A stretch of DNA of 64,000 nucleotides, taken from positions 141,312 through 205,311 of the forward strand of contig NZ_WSEN01000007.1 of the NCBI RefSeq assembly GCF_009758255.1, written 5' to 3'. The stretch's first letter is position 1, and every line of letters begins with the position of its first letter. The notes under the pieces were generated by a model. It was not told where the DNA came from. It saw only the letters and a program-made list of their open reading frames with translations, and did no database searches. This document shows, one piece after another, positions 11,292-20,300 of this stretch. Made by a program: the position numbers and the translations under genes. The DNA is from Microbacterium sp. MAH-37. GTDB taxonomy: Bacteria > Actinomycetota > Actinomycetes > Actinomycetales > Microbacteriaceae.

Positions 11292-12204
11292 CGTCATGGA
11301 GCCCCTCGTGCTCGGCGACCCCGGCGACGACGGAGCCGTCGAGGGGGAGCGCATCCGCAGCCGCCCGCCGCGGAGCACCGCCGGTCGTGTCCGGCTCGTG
11401 TTCGCGCACATCGCGGTCTACATCGCGGCGGGCATCTTCCTGCTGCCGCTGATCTACGCCTTCTTCTCGGCGCTCAAGCCGAACGGCGAGATGTTCGCCA
11501 TGCCGCCCCGCCTCATCGGATCCGAGGTGCGCTGGTCGAACTTCGCCGAGGTCTTCGAGTACGGCCCGTTCTGGACCTACATCTTCAACTCGCTGTTCGT
11601 CTCGGTCGCGGGCACTCTGGTGGTGCTCGTCGTCTCCACCACCGCCGGCTACGCGTTCGGGCGCCTGCGCTGGAAGGGCAGGGACGCCGTCTTCGTACTG
11701 TTCCTCGCCACCCTGATGGTGCCGGCCGAAGTGCTCGTCATCCCGATGTTCCAGGTGATGCAATGGGCCGGCTGGGTCGACACGTTCCAGGCGCTGATCT
11801 TCCCCTTCGCCTTCACCGCCTTCGGCACGTTCCTGATGCGGCAGTTCTTCCGCGGCATCCCGTACGAGCTGGAGGAGGCCGCCCGCGTCGACGGCGCCGG
11901 CGCGGTGCGGACGTTCCTGCGCATCATCCTGCCGCTGTCGACCTCCACGGTCGCCGTGCTCGCGGTCTTCACGTTCCTGTCGTTCTGGAACAGCTACCTC
12001 TGGCCGCTGATCGTCACGGTCGACTACAACGCGCACGGCACGCTGCCCGTCGGCCTCGCGAGCTTCTCGGGTCTGACCGGCACGCGCTGGGACCTGCAGA
12101 TGGCGGCGTCGATCATCTCGATGATCCCGACCACGATCCTCGTGATCGCGCTGCAGAAGCACCTGGTCAAGGGCATCGCCATGGCGGGTCTGGGCGGTCG
12201 TTGA
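11281..12204 (+). CDS. Sugar ABC transporter permease 2 (MalG-like)
   Basis: This 307-residue partner permease has an N-terminal cytoplasmic tail of about 40 residues and six predicted membrane helices. The EAA motif is EEAARVDGAGAVRTFLRIIL. The ATG at 11281 lies inside the last codons of permease 1, so the two are translationally coupled and probably made in equal amounts. The stop is one base from the GTG of the ROK kinase gene. Family and role are clear; substrate is not. Confidence 0.93.
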   Translation: MSTDVMEPLVLGDPGDDGAVEGERIRSRPPRSTAGRVRLVFAHIAVYIAAGIFLLPLIYAFFSALKPNGEMFAMPPRLIGSEVRWSNFAEVFEYGPFWTYIFNSLFVSVAGTLVVLVVSTTAGYAFGRLRWKGRDAVFVLFLATLMVPAEVLVIPMFQVMQWAGWVDTFQALIFPFAFTAFGTFLMRQFFRGIPYELEEAARVDGAGAVRTFLRIILPLSTSTVAVLAVFTFLSFWNSYLWPLIVTVDYNAHGTLPVGLASFSGLTGTRWDLQMAASIISMIPTTILVIALQKHLVKGIAMAGLGGR

Positions 12205-12205
12205 C

Positions 12206-13156
12206 GTGAGCACGAGACAGTACGAGGGCACCGCTGTGCCCGCCGGCGTCCCCGCGGACGCCGGGATCGACATCGGCGGCACCAAGATCGCCGCGCTCAT
12301 CGTCGACGAGCAGGGCGCCGTGCTGGCGCGGGGCAGCGCCGCCGCGCCGGCCAGGGAGGGCGGGGCCGCGATGGCGGATGCCGCCGCAGCCCTGGTCACG
12401 CGACTCTGCATCGAGGCGGGCGCCTCGCTGCGCGCCGCGGGCGTGGGCGCTGCGGGCGTCGTCGACCACGCCTCGGGCACCATCCGTGCGGCGTCCGAGA
12501 CGTTCGTGGACTGGGTAGGCTTCCCGCTCGCCGACGAGCTCTCGTCCCGTCTGGGCGTGCCGGTGCGGATCGAGAACGACGTGAACGCATTCCTGCTCGG
12601 TGAGGCCGCCGGTCGTGACGACCGCGACGTGCTGGGCGTGATGCTGGGCACCGGTGTCGGCGGCGCGCTCATCGTCGACGGCGACCTGCGGCACGGCCCG
12701 CACGGCGCGGCCGGCGAGATCGGTCACACCCCCGGATACAGCGACCTGCGCTGCACGTGCGGTCAGACCGGTCACCTCGAAACACTGGCATCGGGCACCT
12801 CGATCGGCGCGCGATACGCCGAGCGCACCGGCGACGAGCTGGATTCGCGCGAGGTGGCCGATCGGGCCAGGAAGGGCGACGCCGACGCGATCGCGGTGTT
12901 CCACGACGCCGGCAGGGCCCTCGCACTGGCCTGCGCGAGTGCGGCGACGCTGCTCGACGTGCCTGTGGCGATCGTCGGCGGGGGAGTGGCGCGGGCCTGG
13001 GATCTGCTCGCCCCGGCCGTCGAGGAGACGCTGCGCACCGATGCGCCGATCACCGGCATCCCGCTTCAGGTGATTCCCGCGCAGATGGGCGGCGACGCCG
13101 TCGCTCTGGGCGCGATCCAATCCGCACGGCGCGCCCACGCCGTTCCCGCATACTGA
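12206..13156 (+). CDS. ROK-family sugar kinase
   Basis: This 316-residue protein lacks the helix-turn-helix of ROK repressors, so it is more likely a kinase that phosphorylates an imported hexose or amino sugar. It shows the ATP-binding start DIGGTKIAALIVDE, a catalytic Asp in RIENDVNAFLLGE, and GTGVGGALIVDG. The ROK zinc motif is altered: H173, C183 and C185 are present but the third Cys position is His190 (CTCGQTGHLE). His can bind zinc, so activity is not excluded. The GTG at 12206 is one base after the permease stop. Glucose, ManNAc and GlcNAc kinases all belong to this family; I cannot choose among them. Confidence 0.85.
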   Translation: MSTRQYEGTAVPAGVPADAGIDIGGTKIAALIVDEQGAVLARGSAAAPAREGGAAMADAAAALVTRLCIEAGASLRAAGVGAAGVVDHASGTIRAASETFVDWVGFPLADELSSRLGVPVRIENDVNAFLLGEAAGRDDRDVLGVMLGTGVGGALIVDGDLRHGPHGAAGEIGHTPGYSDLRCTCGQTGHLETLASGTSIGARYAERTGDELDSREVADRARKGDADAIAVFHDAGRALALACASAATLLDVPVAIVGGGVARAWDLLAPAVEETLRTDAPITGIPLQVIPAQMGGDAVALGAIQSARRAHAVPAY

Positions 13157-13179
13157 ACCCGAGTCGTACAGGAGGACAC

Positions 13180-14766
13180 ATGACCGACCGCCCGGAAGCG
13201 AGTGACATCTGGAAGGGGCCGCTGGGTTCCGTCGCCGACGGCGGGCTGATCGCCCCGCGCATCGGCATCGCCGGCATCTCGATCGAGTCGAGCACCTTCT
13301 CGCCGCACGTCTCCGGCGACGAGGCGTTCACGATCCGCACCGGCGACGAGCTCATCGGGTACTACCCCTTCCTCGACGCCGGCCGGGAGCTGCGTGAGGC
13401 CGCCCGATGGGTGCCGATCTTCCACGGGCGTTCCCTGCCCGGTGGCGCCGTGGCGCCGGAGACCTACCGGCGGATGAAGGATGCGATCGTCACCGGCATC
13501 CGCGACGCCATCCGCGACGGCGGCGCGTTCGACGGCTTCTTCTTCGACATCCACGGTGCGATGAGCGTGATCGGCATGCAGGACGCCGAGGGCGATCTCG
13601 CCCGCGCGGTCCGTGCGGAGCTGGGGCCCGACACCCTGGTCACCACGTCGATGGACCTGCACGGGAACGTCTCCGAGGTGCTGCGCGACGAGGCTGATCT
13701 GCTCACCTGCTATCGCATGGCGCCGCACGAGGACTGGATGAACACGAAGGAGCGGGCGGTGTGGAACCTGCTCGACCGGCTGCGGGGGCCGCACGGCGCC
13801 GATCCGGTGCTGCGTCGTCCGTACAAGGCGTGGGTGCCGGTCCCCGTGCTGCTGCCCGGCGAGAAGACCAGCACCAGGCTGGAGCCGGCGCGCGGCATCT
13901 ACGCCGAGCTCCCGGGGATCGAGGCGATGGACGGCGTCGTGGACGCTTCGGTGTGGATCGGGTACGCCTGGGCGGATGAGCCGCGCTGTCAGGCCTACGT
14001 CGTCGTCACCGGCGATGACCGCGATCTCATCACCGCCGAGGCGGAGCGCGTCGCGCGGATGTTCTGGGACAGCCGCGAGGACTTCGTCTTCGTGGCGGAG
14101 ACCGCCACGCTGGACGGGGCTCTGCAGAAGGCGCTCGCGCCGGATGCCGCGCATCCTTACCTGATCTCGGATTCCGGCGACAACCCCACGGCCGGCGGCG
14201 CCGGCGACGTCACGTGGACGCTGGCCGAGTTGCTGGCCCGTCCCGAGCTGACGGACGGCACTCGGACCACGCTCGTCGCGTCGATCTTCGACGCCGAGGC
14301 GGTCGCCGCAGCGGAGGCCGCGGGCGTGGGGGCGACCGTGACGCTCGACGCCGGTGCACGCGTGGACCACGGACCGCGCGGCCCGGTGCGGATCACCGGG
14401 ACGGTCTTCTCGATCACCGAGGGCGACGCGGATGCCGGCACGCAGGCGGTCATCGCGGTGGGCGGCCTGCACGCGATCATCACCTCGCGACGCAAGCCGT
14501 TCCACCACCTGGACGACTTCCGGATGCTCGGGCTCGACCCCGAGGCAGCCGACATCGTCGTCGTGAAGATCGGCTACCTGGAGCCCGAACTCTACGACCT
14601 GGCCGCGGACTGGACCCTTGCGCTCACCCCGGGCGGGGTCGACCAGGATCTGCTCCGTCTGGGCCACAGCCACCTGCAGCCCGGCGTCTACCCGTTCGAC
14701 ACCACCGGCACCCCTGCGCTCACCGCCGTCGTGGGCCGCCGCGGAGAGGAGAGCACCGCATGCTGA
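13180..14766 (+). CDS. M81-family metallopeptidase, MlrC-like
   Basis: This 528-residue protein has the two-domain MlrC architecture: an N-terminal DUF1485-type metal-binding domain (IGIAGISIESSTFSPH, FFDIHGAMSV, DLHGNVSEV, MAPHEDWMNT) and a C-terminal MlrC domain (ISDSGDNPTAGGAGDVTWTL). His and Asp residues in HGAM, DLHGN and APHED are probable zinc ligands. The founding member cleaves linear peptides from microcystin breakdown, but many homologues sit in unrelated catabolic clusters. Here it lies between a sugar kinase and a GH29 enzyme, so an amide or ester on a modified sugar is a plausible target. GGAGG precedes the ATG at 13180. It overlaps the next gene by seven bases. Confidence 0.85.
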   Translation: MTDRPEASDIWKGPLGSVADGGLIAPRIGIAGISIESSTFSPHVSGDEAFTIRTGDELIGYYPFLDAGRELREAARWVPIFHGRSLPGGAVAPETYRRMKDAIVTGIRDAIRDGGAFDGFFFDIHGAMSVIGMQDAEGDLARAVRAELGPDTLVTTSMDLHGNVSEVLRDEADLLTCYRMAPHEDWMNTKERAVWNLLDRLRGPHGADPVLRRPYKAWVPVPVLLPGEKTSTRLEPARGIYAELPGIEAMDGVVDASVWIGYAWADEPRCQAYVVVTGDDRDLITAEAERVARMFWDSREDFVFVAETATLDGALQKALAPDAAHPYLISDSGDNPTAGGAGDVTWTLAELLARPELTDGTRTTLVASIFDAEAVAAAEAAGVGATVTLDAGARVDHGPRGPVRITGTVFSITEGDADAGTQAVIAVGGLHAIITSRRKPFHHLDDFRMLGLDPEAADIVVVKIGYLEPELYDLAADWTLALTPGGVDQDLLRLGHSHLQPGVYPFDTTGTPALTAVVGRRGEESTAC

Positions 14767-16103
14767 ACTTCGAGATGCGCACCGGCCCCGACTTCGGCGC
14801 CTCCGCGCCGCAGTATCCGGCGAACGGCGTGCCCGAGTGGTACCGCGACGCCAAGCTCGGCTTCTTCGTGCACTGGGGGCTGTACTCGGTGCCGGCGTGG
14901 GCGGTGCAGCACGGCGAGGGCGTGAACATCCCCACCGAGGACGCGTATGCCTGGCACCAGTACGCCGAGTGGTACGGCAACACCGTGCGCATCGCGGGCA
15001 GCCCGACCTGGCTGCGGCACCAGGAGCTGTACGGCCCCGGCACCTCGTACGAAGACCTCGCGGACCGCTGGGACGCCTCGGCCTTCGACGCCGACGCCTT
15101 CGTCGGCGAGCTGGTCGGCGCCGGCGCGAAGTACGTCATTCCCACGACGAAGCACCACGAGGGCTTCTGCCTGTGGGGCACGGCGACCACGGGGTTCAAC
15201 GCCGCCGCTCGTGGCCCACGACGCGACCTCATCCGCGAGTTCCACGACGCGACCCGGCGCGCCGGCGCCCGCTTCGGTGTCTACTACTCCGGTGCGCTGG
15301 ACTGGCACGTCAGCGATTTCCCCCCGATCGAGTCCGACACGGATCTGTTCCGCTTCCGCAGGAACGACGAGCACTTCTCACGCTACGCCGCCGCGCAGCT
15401 GGAGGAGCTCGTGGAGAACTTCTCGCCCGATGTGCTCTGGAACGACATCGACTGGCCGGACGGAGGCAAGGGCGACGACGACTTCGCCGTGGCCGCGCTG
15501 CTGAAGCGCTACTTCGACGCCGTGCCCGAGGGGGTCGTGAACGATCGCTGGGGCGTGCCGTACCACGGCTTCCTCACGCGCGAGTACCGGAACATCCCCG
15601 ACATCCTCGAGCATCCGTGGGAGTCGACGCGTGGTCTCGGCTACTCCTTCGGGTTCAATCAGGCCGAGGACGGCCGCCACTCGCTGTCCGGCGACGAGCT
15701 GATCCGGATGCTCGTCGACGTCGTGTCGAAGAACGGCAACCTTCTCATCAACGTCGGTCCCGCCGCCGACGGCTCGATCCCCGCGCTGCAGCTGGCCGCC
15801 ATGCGCGCGATGGGCGCCTGGCTGGGCGAGAACGGCGAGGCGATCTACGGCACCCGGCCATGGATCCGGTTCGGCGAACCGCTCGCCCCGGTGCGATACA
15901 CGGCGTCGTCCGCAGGCGTCCACCTGCACGCGCTCGATCCGGCGACAGGCGAGGTGGCACTGCCCGCCGAGCTGGCCGGCCGGGAGGCCCGCTGGGTGGA
16001 CGGATCGATCGCCCGGTCGGCCGCGCGTCCGGACGGTACGGCCACGCTGAGCATCCCCGAAGGGCTGCGCGGCGCGGCCGTCGCGGTGGCGACGATCGGA
16101 TGA
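14760..16103 (+). CDS. Alpha-L-fucosidase-like glycoside hydrolase (GH29), second copy
   Basis: This 447-residue cytoplasmic GH29 protein shows WYRDAKLGFFVHWGLYSVPA, TTKHHEGFCLWGT and GVYYSGALDWHVSDF. The likely nucleophile is Asp229 in DVLWNDIDWP, a form of the motif distinct from the one in the first copy. The catalytic barrel ends with NLLINVGPAADGS, then a C-terminal beta domain. The ATG at 14760 overlaps the end of the peptidase gene (ATGCTGA), and its own TGA overlaps the CutC start (ATGA), so it is tightly co-translated with both. Hydrolysis of alpha-L-fucosides or closely related sugars is expected from the family. No fucose isomerase, kinase or aldolase is nearby. Confidence 0.88.
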   Translation: MLNFEMRTGPDFGASAPQYPANGVPEWYRDAKLGFFVHWGLYSVPAWAVQHGEGVNIPTEDAYAWHQYAEWYGNTVRIAGSPTWLRHQELYGPGTSYEDLADRWDASAFDADAFVGELVGAGAKYVIPTTKHHEGFCLWGTATTGFNAAARGPRRDLIREFHDATRRAGARFGVYYSGALDWHVSDFPPIESDTDLFRFRRNDEHFSRYAAAQLEELVENFSPDVLWNDIDWPDGGKGDDDFAVAALLKRYFDAVPEGVVNDRWGVPYHGFLTREYRNIPDILEHPWESTRGLGYSFGFNQAEDGRHSLSGDELIRMLVDVVSKNGNLLINVGPAADGSIPALQLAAMRAMGAWLGENGEAIYGTRPWIRFGEPLAPVRYTASSAGVHLHALDPATGEVALPAELAGREARWVDGSIARSAARPDGTATLSIPEGLRGAAVAVATIG

Positions 16104-16861
16104 TCGGCTCTGCACCGCGCGCGCATCGCGTGCAGCTCGAGATCGCGGTGCAGGACGCCGCCGGTGCGCGGACCGCGTTCCAGGCGGGCGCGGATCGTGT
16201 CGAGCTGTGTCAGGCTCTCGCGGAGACGGGCGGTCTCACGCCGTCGGCGGGGGCCGTCGAGGCGGTGCTCTCGGTGGCGGGACGCGCCGAGCGGGTGGCG
16301 GTGCTCGTGCGTCCCCGCCCGGGCGGCTTCGTCTACGACGCCGACGAAGTCGCGGTTGTCGCCGCCGACGTACGGGAGATCGTGCGTCGCGGGGCCGGGG
16401 CAGTGGTCGTCGGCGCTCTGGACGCCGATGGACGGATCGACGTGGACGCGGTCAGTCGCTGGATCGACGCCGCGGAGGGCGCCGAGGTCGTCTTCCACCG
16501 GGCCATCGACACGCTCACCGCCCCGGCCGACGCCATCGATCAACTCGCCGAGCTGGGCATCCGCCGCATCCTCACCAGCGGGGGCGCCGTGCGCAGCATC
16601 GACGGGCTGAGCACGATCGAGGCGCTCGCACGCCGGTCGGACGGCCGTGTGCAGATCATGCCCGGCGGAGGAGTGCGCGCCGTGGACATCCCCGCGTTCG
16701 TGGCGGTCGGAGCGGATGCCGTGCACCTCTCCGCCCGCAGGCCGTCCGGCGACACCTCGCCGAGCGGCCCCGGCGGCGGAGCATCCGGCTTCGACGTGAC
16801 AGATGCGACGATCGTCGCCGCCGCACGCACGGCTCTCGACGGCGTGACAGCCGCGCGCTGA
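16100..16861 (+). CDS. cutC: CutC-family TIM-barrel protein
   Basis: This 253-residue single-domain protein matches PF03932 by its signature segments: GADRVELCQALAETGGLTPS, VLVRPRPGGFVYDADE, VVFHRAID, RILTSGGA and IMPGGGV. It overlaps the GH29 stop by ATGA and is the last gene of the sugar operon. The name CutC comes from a proposed copper-tolerance role that is not well supported as a general function. The barrel and the operon position suggest an enzyme acting on a sugar-derived metabolite. It ends 15 bases before the convergent regulator stop with no obvious terminator. Family assignment is strong; function is open. Confidence 0.85.
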   Translation: MIGSAPRAHRVQLEIAVQDAAGARTAFQAGADRVELCQALAETGGLTPSAGAVEAVLSVAGRAERVAVLVRPRPGGFVYDADEVAVVAADVREIVRRGAGAVVVGALDADGRIDVDAVSRWIDAAEGAEVVFHRAIDTLTAPADAIDQLAELGIRRILTSGGAVRSIDGLSTIEALARRSDGRVQIMPGGGVRAVDIPAFVAVGADAVHLSARRPSGDTSPSGPGGGASGFDVTDATIVAAARTALDGVTAAR

Positions 16862-16876
16862 CAGAGAGCGCTGCGC

Positions 16877-19800
16877 TCACGCCTCGGTGGCAGCAGCGCG
16901 GGCGCGAGCGATCCGGGAGAGCCCGGCGGGATAGGGGAGTTCTTCAGCGAGCTCGGTGAGCTCCTCGAACTCGCGCGCCGCGCGGCGCGTGTCGCCCCGT
17001 AGCGCCCGGGCTGTGGCAAGGATGATCCGCGCGTCGATCGCCGTGATGAGCTCACCCTCGCCCGTCGCACGGGAGATCTCCTCGGCGGCGATGCGTTCTG
17101 CGGCTGCGGCATCGCCCAGTTGAAGGCGTGCCCAGGCCTCGAGTGCGGCGGACCCGCTGGTCAATCCACGGAGCACGTGCAGCGCGGCATCCGGCTTCTC
17201 CTGCTCGAGCAGCAGCAGCGCCTTCGCACGGGCGATCTCGTCGAGCGCCTGGCGATCGGCGGATGCCTCGGCGGCCGCCTGCCCGATGTCGAGTGCGCCG
17301 GAAGGATCCTCCCCGCGCCGGATCTGCACCAGCGCCAGCGCCACGAACGCGTACGGCGTGGACCAGCCGGCAGGGGCGGGCGGCGCGGCCGCGACGGCCG
17401 CTTCAGCGAGCTCGGCCGCGAGATCCACCTCTTCCACGAGCAGATGCAGTTCCGCGAGGTTCGCCTGCTCGAACGCCTGGGAGAGCTGCTCGCCGGAGCG
17501 CATCGCCAGCTCGAGCGCGTGGTGACCGATGGCGAGGGCCTCGCGAAGGCGTCCGGAGCGGCGTGCCTGCTCACGCTGCACGGACAGTACCGAAGACAGG
17601 ATCTGCGGATCGCCGTAGGCCTCGGCATGGGGGAGCGCCTGCTCGGCGGCCGGTCCCGCCTCGGACACCCGTCCGGCGAGTGCGAGCGACACCGCCTGGT
17701 ACTGGAGGGCGCGAGCGAACAGACCGCGCCTGCTGCTCTCCGGCGTCTGTGCGGCGACGCTCTCCGCGCGCCGTGCGTACTCGACGGCGTCGGCATAGTC
17801 TCCGGTGACCAGCAGCGCCCGGGTGCGGGAGAGATGGTGGGTCGCCGCGGCGAGAGGTCCCGTCGCGCCTGTCACCGGATCGCGATCGAGTACGACCAGT
17901 GCGTCCTGCGGCGCGGCGGTGCTGACGAGCACCTCCGCGATGCGTGCGCCGGCGAGCACGACGCCGTCGTGGTCGCCTCGCCTTCGCAGTTCGCCGAGCG
18001 CCTCATCGAGCACGGCGCGCGCCTCGTCGAATCGCCCGGTGCGCTGCAGCACGACGCTGCGGTCGAGGCGCACCCACGCCGCTTCGGCGCTGATGGCGTC
18101 GAGCCGGCTGATCAGCTCTGCGTAGTAGAGATCGGCGGTGTCGTTCGCGCTCAGGCTCGCCGCACGATCCGCCGCCTGACGCAGGTAGGTGGTGGCGCGC
18201 GGGTCGTCGGCGCGCACCAGGTGCGTCGCCAGCGCGTCGACCGCATGCGGCCGCCGCCGCAGCACGACGTCGGCATACGCGCTGTGCAGCACTTGCCGGC
18301 GCACCGCTGACAGCTCGTCGTAGGCGGTCAGCCGGACGAGCGGATGCTGGAAGACGAGACCCGGCACGGGGCGTCCGTCGATCACGACATCGCGCTCGTA
18401 GAGCACCGAGGAGCGGAGCGCCTCGTCAACAGCCTCGGCCGTCTCGCCGGCCGAAAGCGGCGGATGGAGTACCTGCGTGGCGACATCCACGACCTCCGCG
18501 ACGGCCGCCTCCCCGCCGGCGGTGGCGACGACCTCGGCGATGCGGCGCGCCGCAGCGGGCAGGCGGGAAAGCCGTGCGGTGACGAGTTGCCGGATGCCGT
18601 ATGACCTCGGCCCCTCGCTGGTGTGCTCGACCTCGCGCGCCAGCTCGATCGCGAACAGCGGATGTCCGAGCGAGAGCTCCCACACCCGCTCCGGTGCGTC
18701 CGCGCCGGTGACGTCGGCGGCCAGGGCAAGGCACTCGGCACGCGTCAGCCGCGGCAATGCCAGTGTCTCGGCGAGGCGATCGCGCGCGAGCGCGTCGAGG
18801 AGCGCACGGCGCGGGTCGTCCGTATCGATCTCGTCTTCGCGCAGCGTCACGATCACGCGCCACGACGCACCTGTCATGGATTGCCGCCGGGCCAAGCTGC
18901 TGAGCAGTTGCACGGTGCCGAGATCGGCTGCGTGCAGGTCGTCGAGCACCAGGAGCACGGGAGCCGCCGCGGCGAGTTCCTCGAAGACGGCTGTCACGGA
19001 CTGGAACAGGCGGCGGCGCTCGTCGTCCGGGCTGCGCTGCAGCTCGGGCAGCGTGTTGCCGAGGCTGGGCAGGATGCCGGCGAGCTCGGGATACTCGCTG
19101 CCGGCACGCGCGCGCTCGGTCGCCGGACGGCCGGACAGCCAGCCGTCGAGTGCCTCGACGAACGCACCGTAGGGCGTCTGGCCCTCGGTGTCGTGCCCGG
19201 CTCCCCAGAGCACGATCGCGCCTGCGTCGAACGCACGACGGGCGTGCTCAGCGACAATGCTGGTCTTGCCGAGACCGGCCTCTCCTGTGACGAGGAGAAC
19301 CTTCGCGGTATCGTCGACCGCCAGCCGATCGAGCACCTCGCGACGGCCGCGCAGAGGGGTGGCCAGTGCGGTGCGCAGCACCGGCGGAGGCAGGATGGCC
19401 GCGTCGACCGGTCCGGCCGCGCCGGCGTTCACGTCCAGGATCTCGAGATGCAGCTGCTCGGTCTGCGGGCTCGGCCGGACACCCAGCTCGACGTCGAGCG
19501 CCTCGCGGCAGGCGTGGTACTGCTGGATCGCTTGCCGCCGCAGCCCGAGCGCGAGCGAGGCACGCATGACCGAGCGGTGCGCGCGCTCTTCGGCCGGATG
19601 CTGGGCGAGCACGCCCCTGGCGGTCGTGATCGCCTCCTCGGGGTCGGCGGAGAGCAGCGCCTCGCACAGCTCCAGAGCGACGCGGAGCCGCAGTCGGGCG
19701 AGGTGATCGCGGCGCTCGGCCGTCCACGGTGCATAGCGGTCCTCGGGAAGCAGTTCGCCGTCGAGCGCGGTGTGGGCGCTCCGCAGCTGCGCGGCATCGC

Positions 19801-20224
19801 CGCTCGCGAGGGCCAGAGAGGCGAGTCGCTCGGCATGGTCGGCGTCGATCCATACTGTGGCCGGATCGAGCTGCAGCATCGCTCCGTCACCGACGAGGTA
19901 GTTCGACGGCTGCCGGGACACCAGCTCCGGCTGAAGCGCACGGCGTGCGGCATGGAGGGCGACGCCGAGGCTGCGGGCCGCCGCTGGCGGATCGGCGTCG
20001 GGCCAGCACGCGGCCATGATCTCGTCGCGGTGCATCCGATGCGCCGGCGCGATTGCGAGCAGCTTCACGAGTGTGCGTGCACTCGGGCGCGGCCAGCGCT
20101 CCGGGATCGGCGCTCCGCTGTCGCGGGTCGCGCGGAAGCCTCCCAGGAGGTGCAGGCGCAACTGCGGCGGGTCGAGCGTGTCTCGAACGCTGGCAGCGTC
20201 GGAGGGGTCGCTCGTACGTGCCAT
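16877..20224 (-). CDS. AfsR/SARP-like regulator with BTAD and AAA ATPase domains
   Basis: This is a 1115-residue cytoplasmic STAND-type regulator. Residues about 20-100 form an OmpR-like DNA-binding domain (LRLHLLGGFRATRDSG onward), and about 105-255 the BTAD helical repeats, ending VELGVRPSPQTEQLHLEI. An NTPase follows, with Walker A GEAGLGKTS near residue 315 and Walker B LLVLDDLHAADL near 415-425. The rest is TPR-like helices with no C-terminal LuxR domain. Such proteins activate nearby metabolic or secondary-metabolite genes after nucleotide and ligand binding. Its neighbours are the sugar locus (convergent) and the protease operon (same strand, upstream); either could be a target. Confidence 0.85.
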   Translation of the reverse strand: MARTSDPSDAASVRDTLDPPQLRLHLLGGFRATRDSGAPIPERWPRPSARTLVKLLAIAPAHRMHRDEIMAACWPDADPPAAARSLGVALHAARRALQPELVSRQPSNYLVGDGAMLQLDPATVWIDADHAERLASLALASGDAAQLRSAHTALDGELLPEDRYAPWTAERRDHLARLRLRVALELCEALLSADPEEAITTARGVLAQHPAEERAHRSVMRASLALGLRRQAIQQYHACREALDVELGVRPSPQTEQLHLEILDVNAGAAGPVDAAILPPPVLRTALATPLRGRREVLDRLAVDDTAKVLLVTGEAGLGKTSIVAEHARRAFDAGAIVLWGAGHDTEGQTPYGAFVEALDGWLSGRPATERARAGSEYPELAGILPSLGNTLPELQRSPDDERRRLFQSVTAVFEELAAAAPVLLVLDDLHAADLGTVQLLSSLARRQSMTGASWRVIVTLREDEIDTDDPRRALLDALARDRLAETLALPRLTRAECLALAADVTGADAPERVWELSLGHPLFAIELAREVEHTSEGPRSYGIRQLVTARLSRLPAAARRIAEVVATAGGEAAVAEVVDVATQVLHPPLSAGETAEAVDEALRSSVLYERDVVIDGRPVPGLVFQHPLVRLTAYDELSAVRRQVLHSAYADVVLRRRPHAVDALATHLVRADDPRATTYLRQAADRAASLSANDTADLYYAELISRLDAISAEAAWVRLDRSVVLQRTGRFDEARAVLDEALGELRRRGDHDGVVLAGARIAEVLVSTAAPQDALVVLDRDPVTGATGPLAAATHHLSRTRALLVTGDYADAVEYARRAESVAAQTPESSRRGLFARALQYQAVSLALAGRVSEAGPAAEQALPHAEAYGDPQILSSVLSVQREQARRSGRLREALAIGHHALELAMRSGEQLSQAFEQANLAELHLLVEEVDLAAELAEAAVAAAPPAPAGWSTPYAFVALALVQIRRGEDPSGALDIGQAAAEASADRQALDEIARAKALLLLEQEKPDAALHVLRGLTSGSAALEAWARLQLGDAAAAERIAAEEISRATGEGELITAIDARIILATARALRGDTRRAAREFEELTELAEELPYPAGLSRIARARAAATEA

Positions 20225-20231
20225 CCCTAAG

Positions 20232-20237
20232 AGGGTA
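20232..20237 (-). promoter_or_regulatory. Possible -10 element, AfsR-like gene
   Basis: On the minus strand TACCCT ends 8 bases before the ATG at 20224, so the transcript would begin at or one base before the start codon. No Shine-Dalgarno of normal spacing is seen. This is a weaker example of the leaderless pattern in this window. Confidence 0.35.
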
Positions 20238-20249
20238 GTCGGCGGAACA

Positions 20250-20285
20250 CAGATCGGCCCCGTCCCAGGGGACGGGGCCGATCTG
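20250..20285 (-). terminator. Strong hairpin after the protease-propeller operon
   Basis: CAGATCGGCCCCGTCCC (20250-20266) is perfectly complementary to 20269-20285, a 17-bp stem with a very short loop. It lies 15 bases past the stop of the propeller gene and before the AfsR-like gene on the same strand, so it should separate the two transcripts. Confidence 0.8.
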
Positions 20286-20300
20286 CCGGGGGACTTCAGC

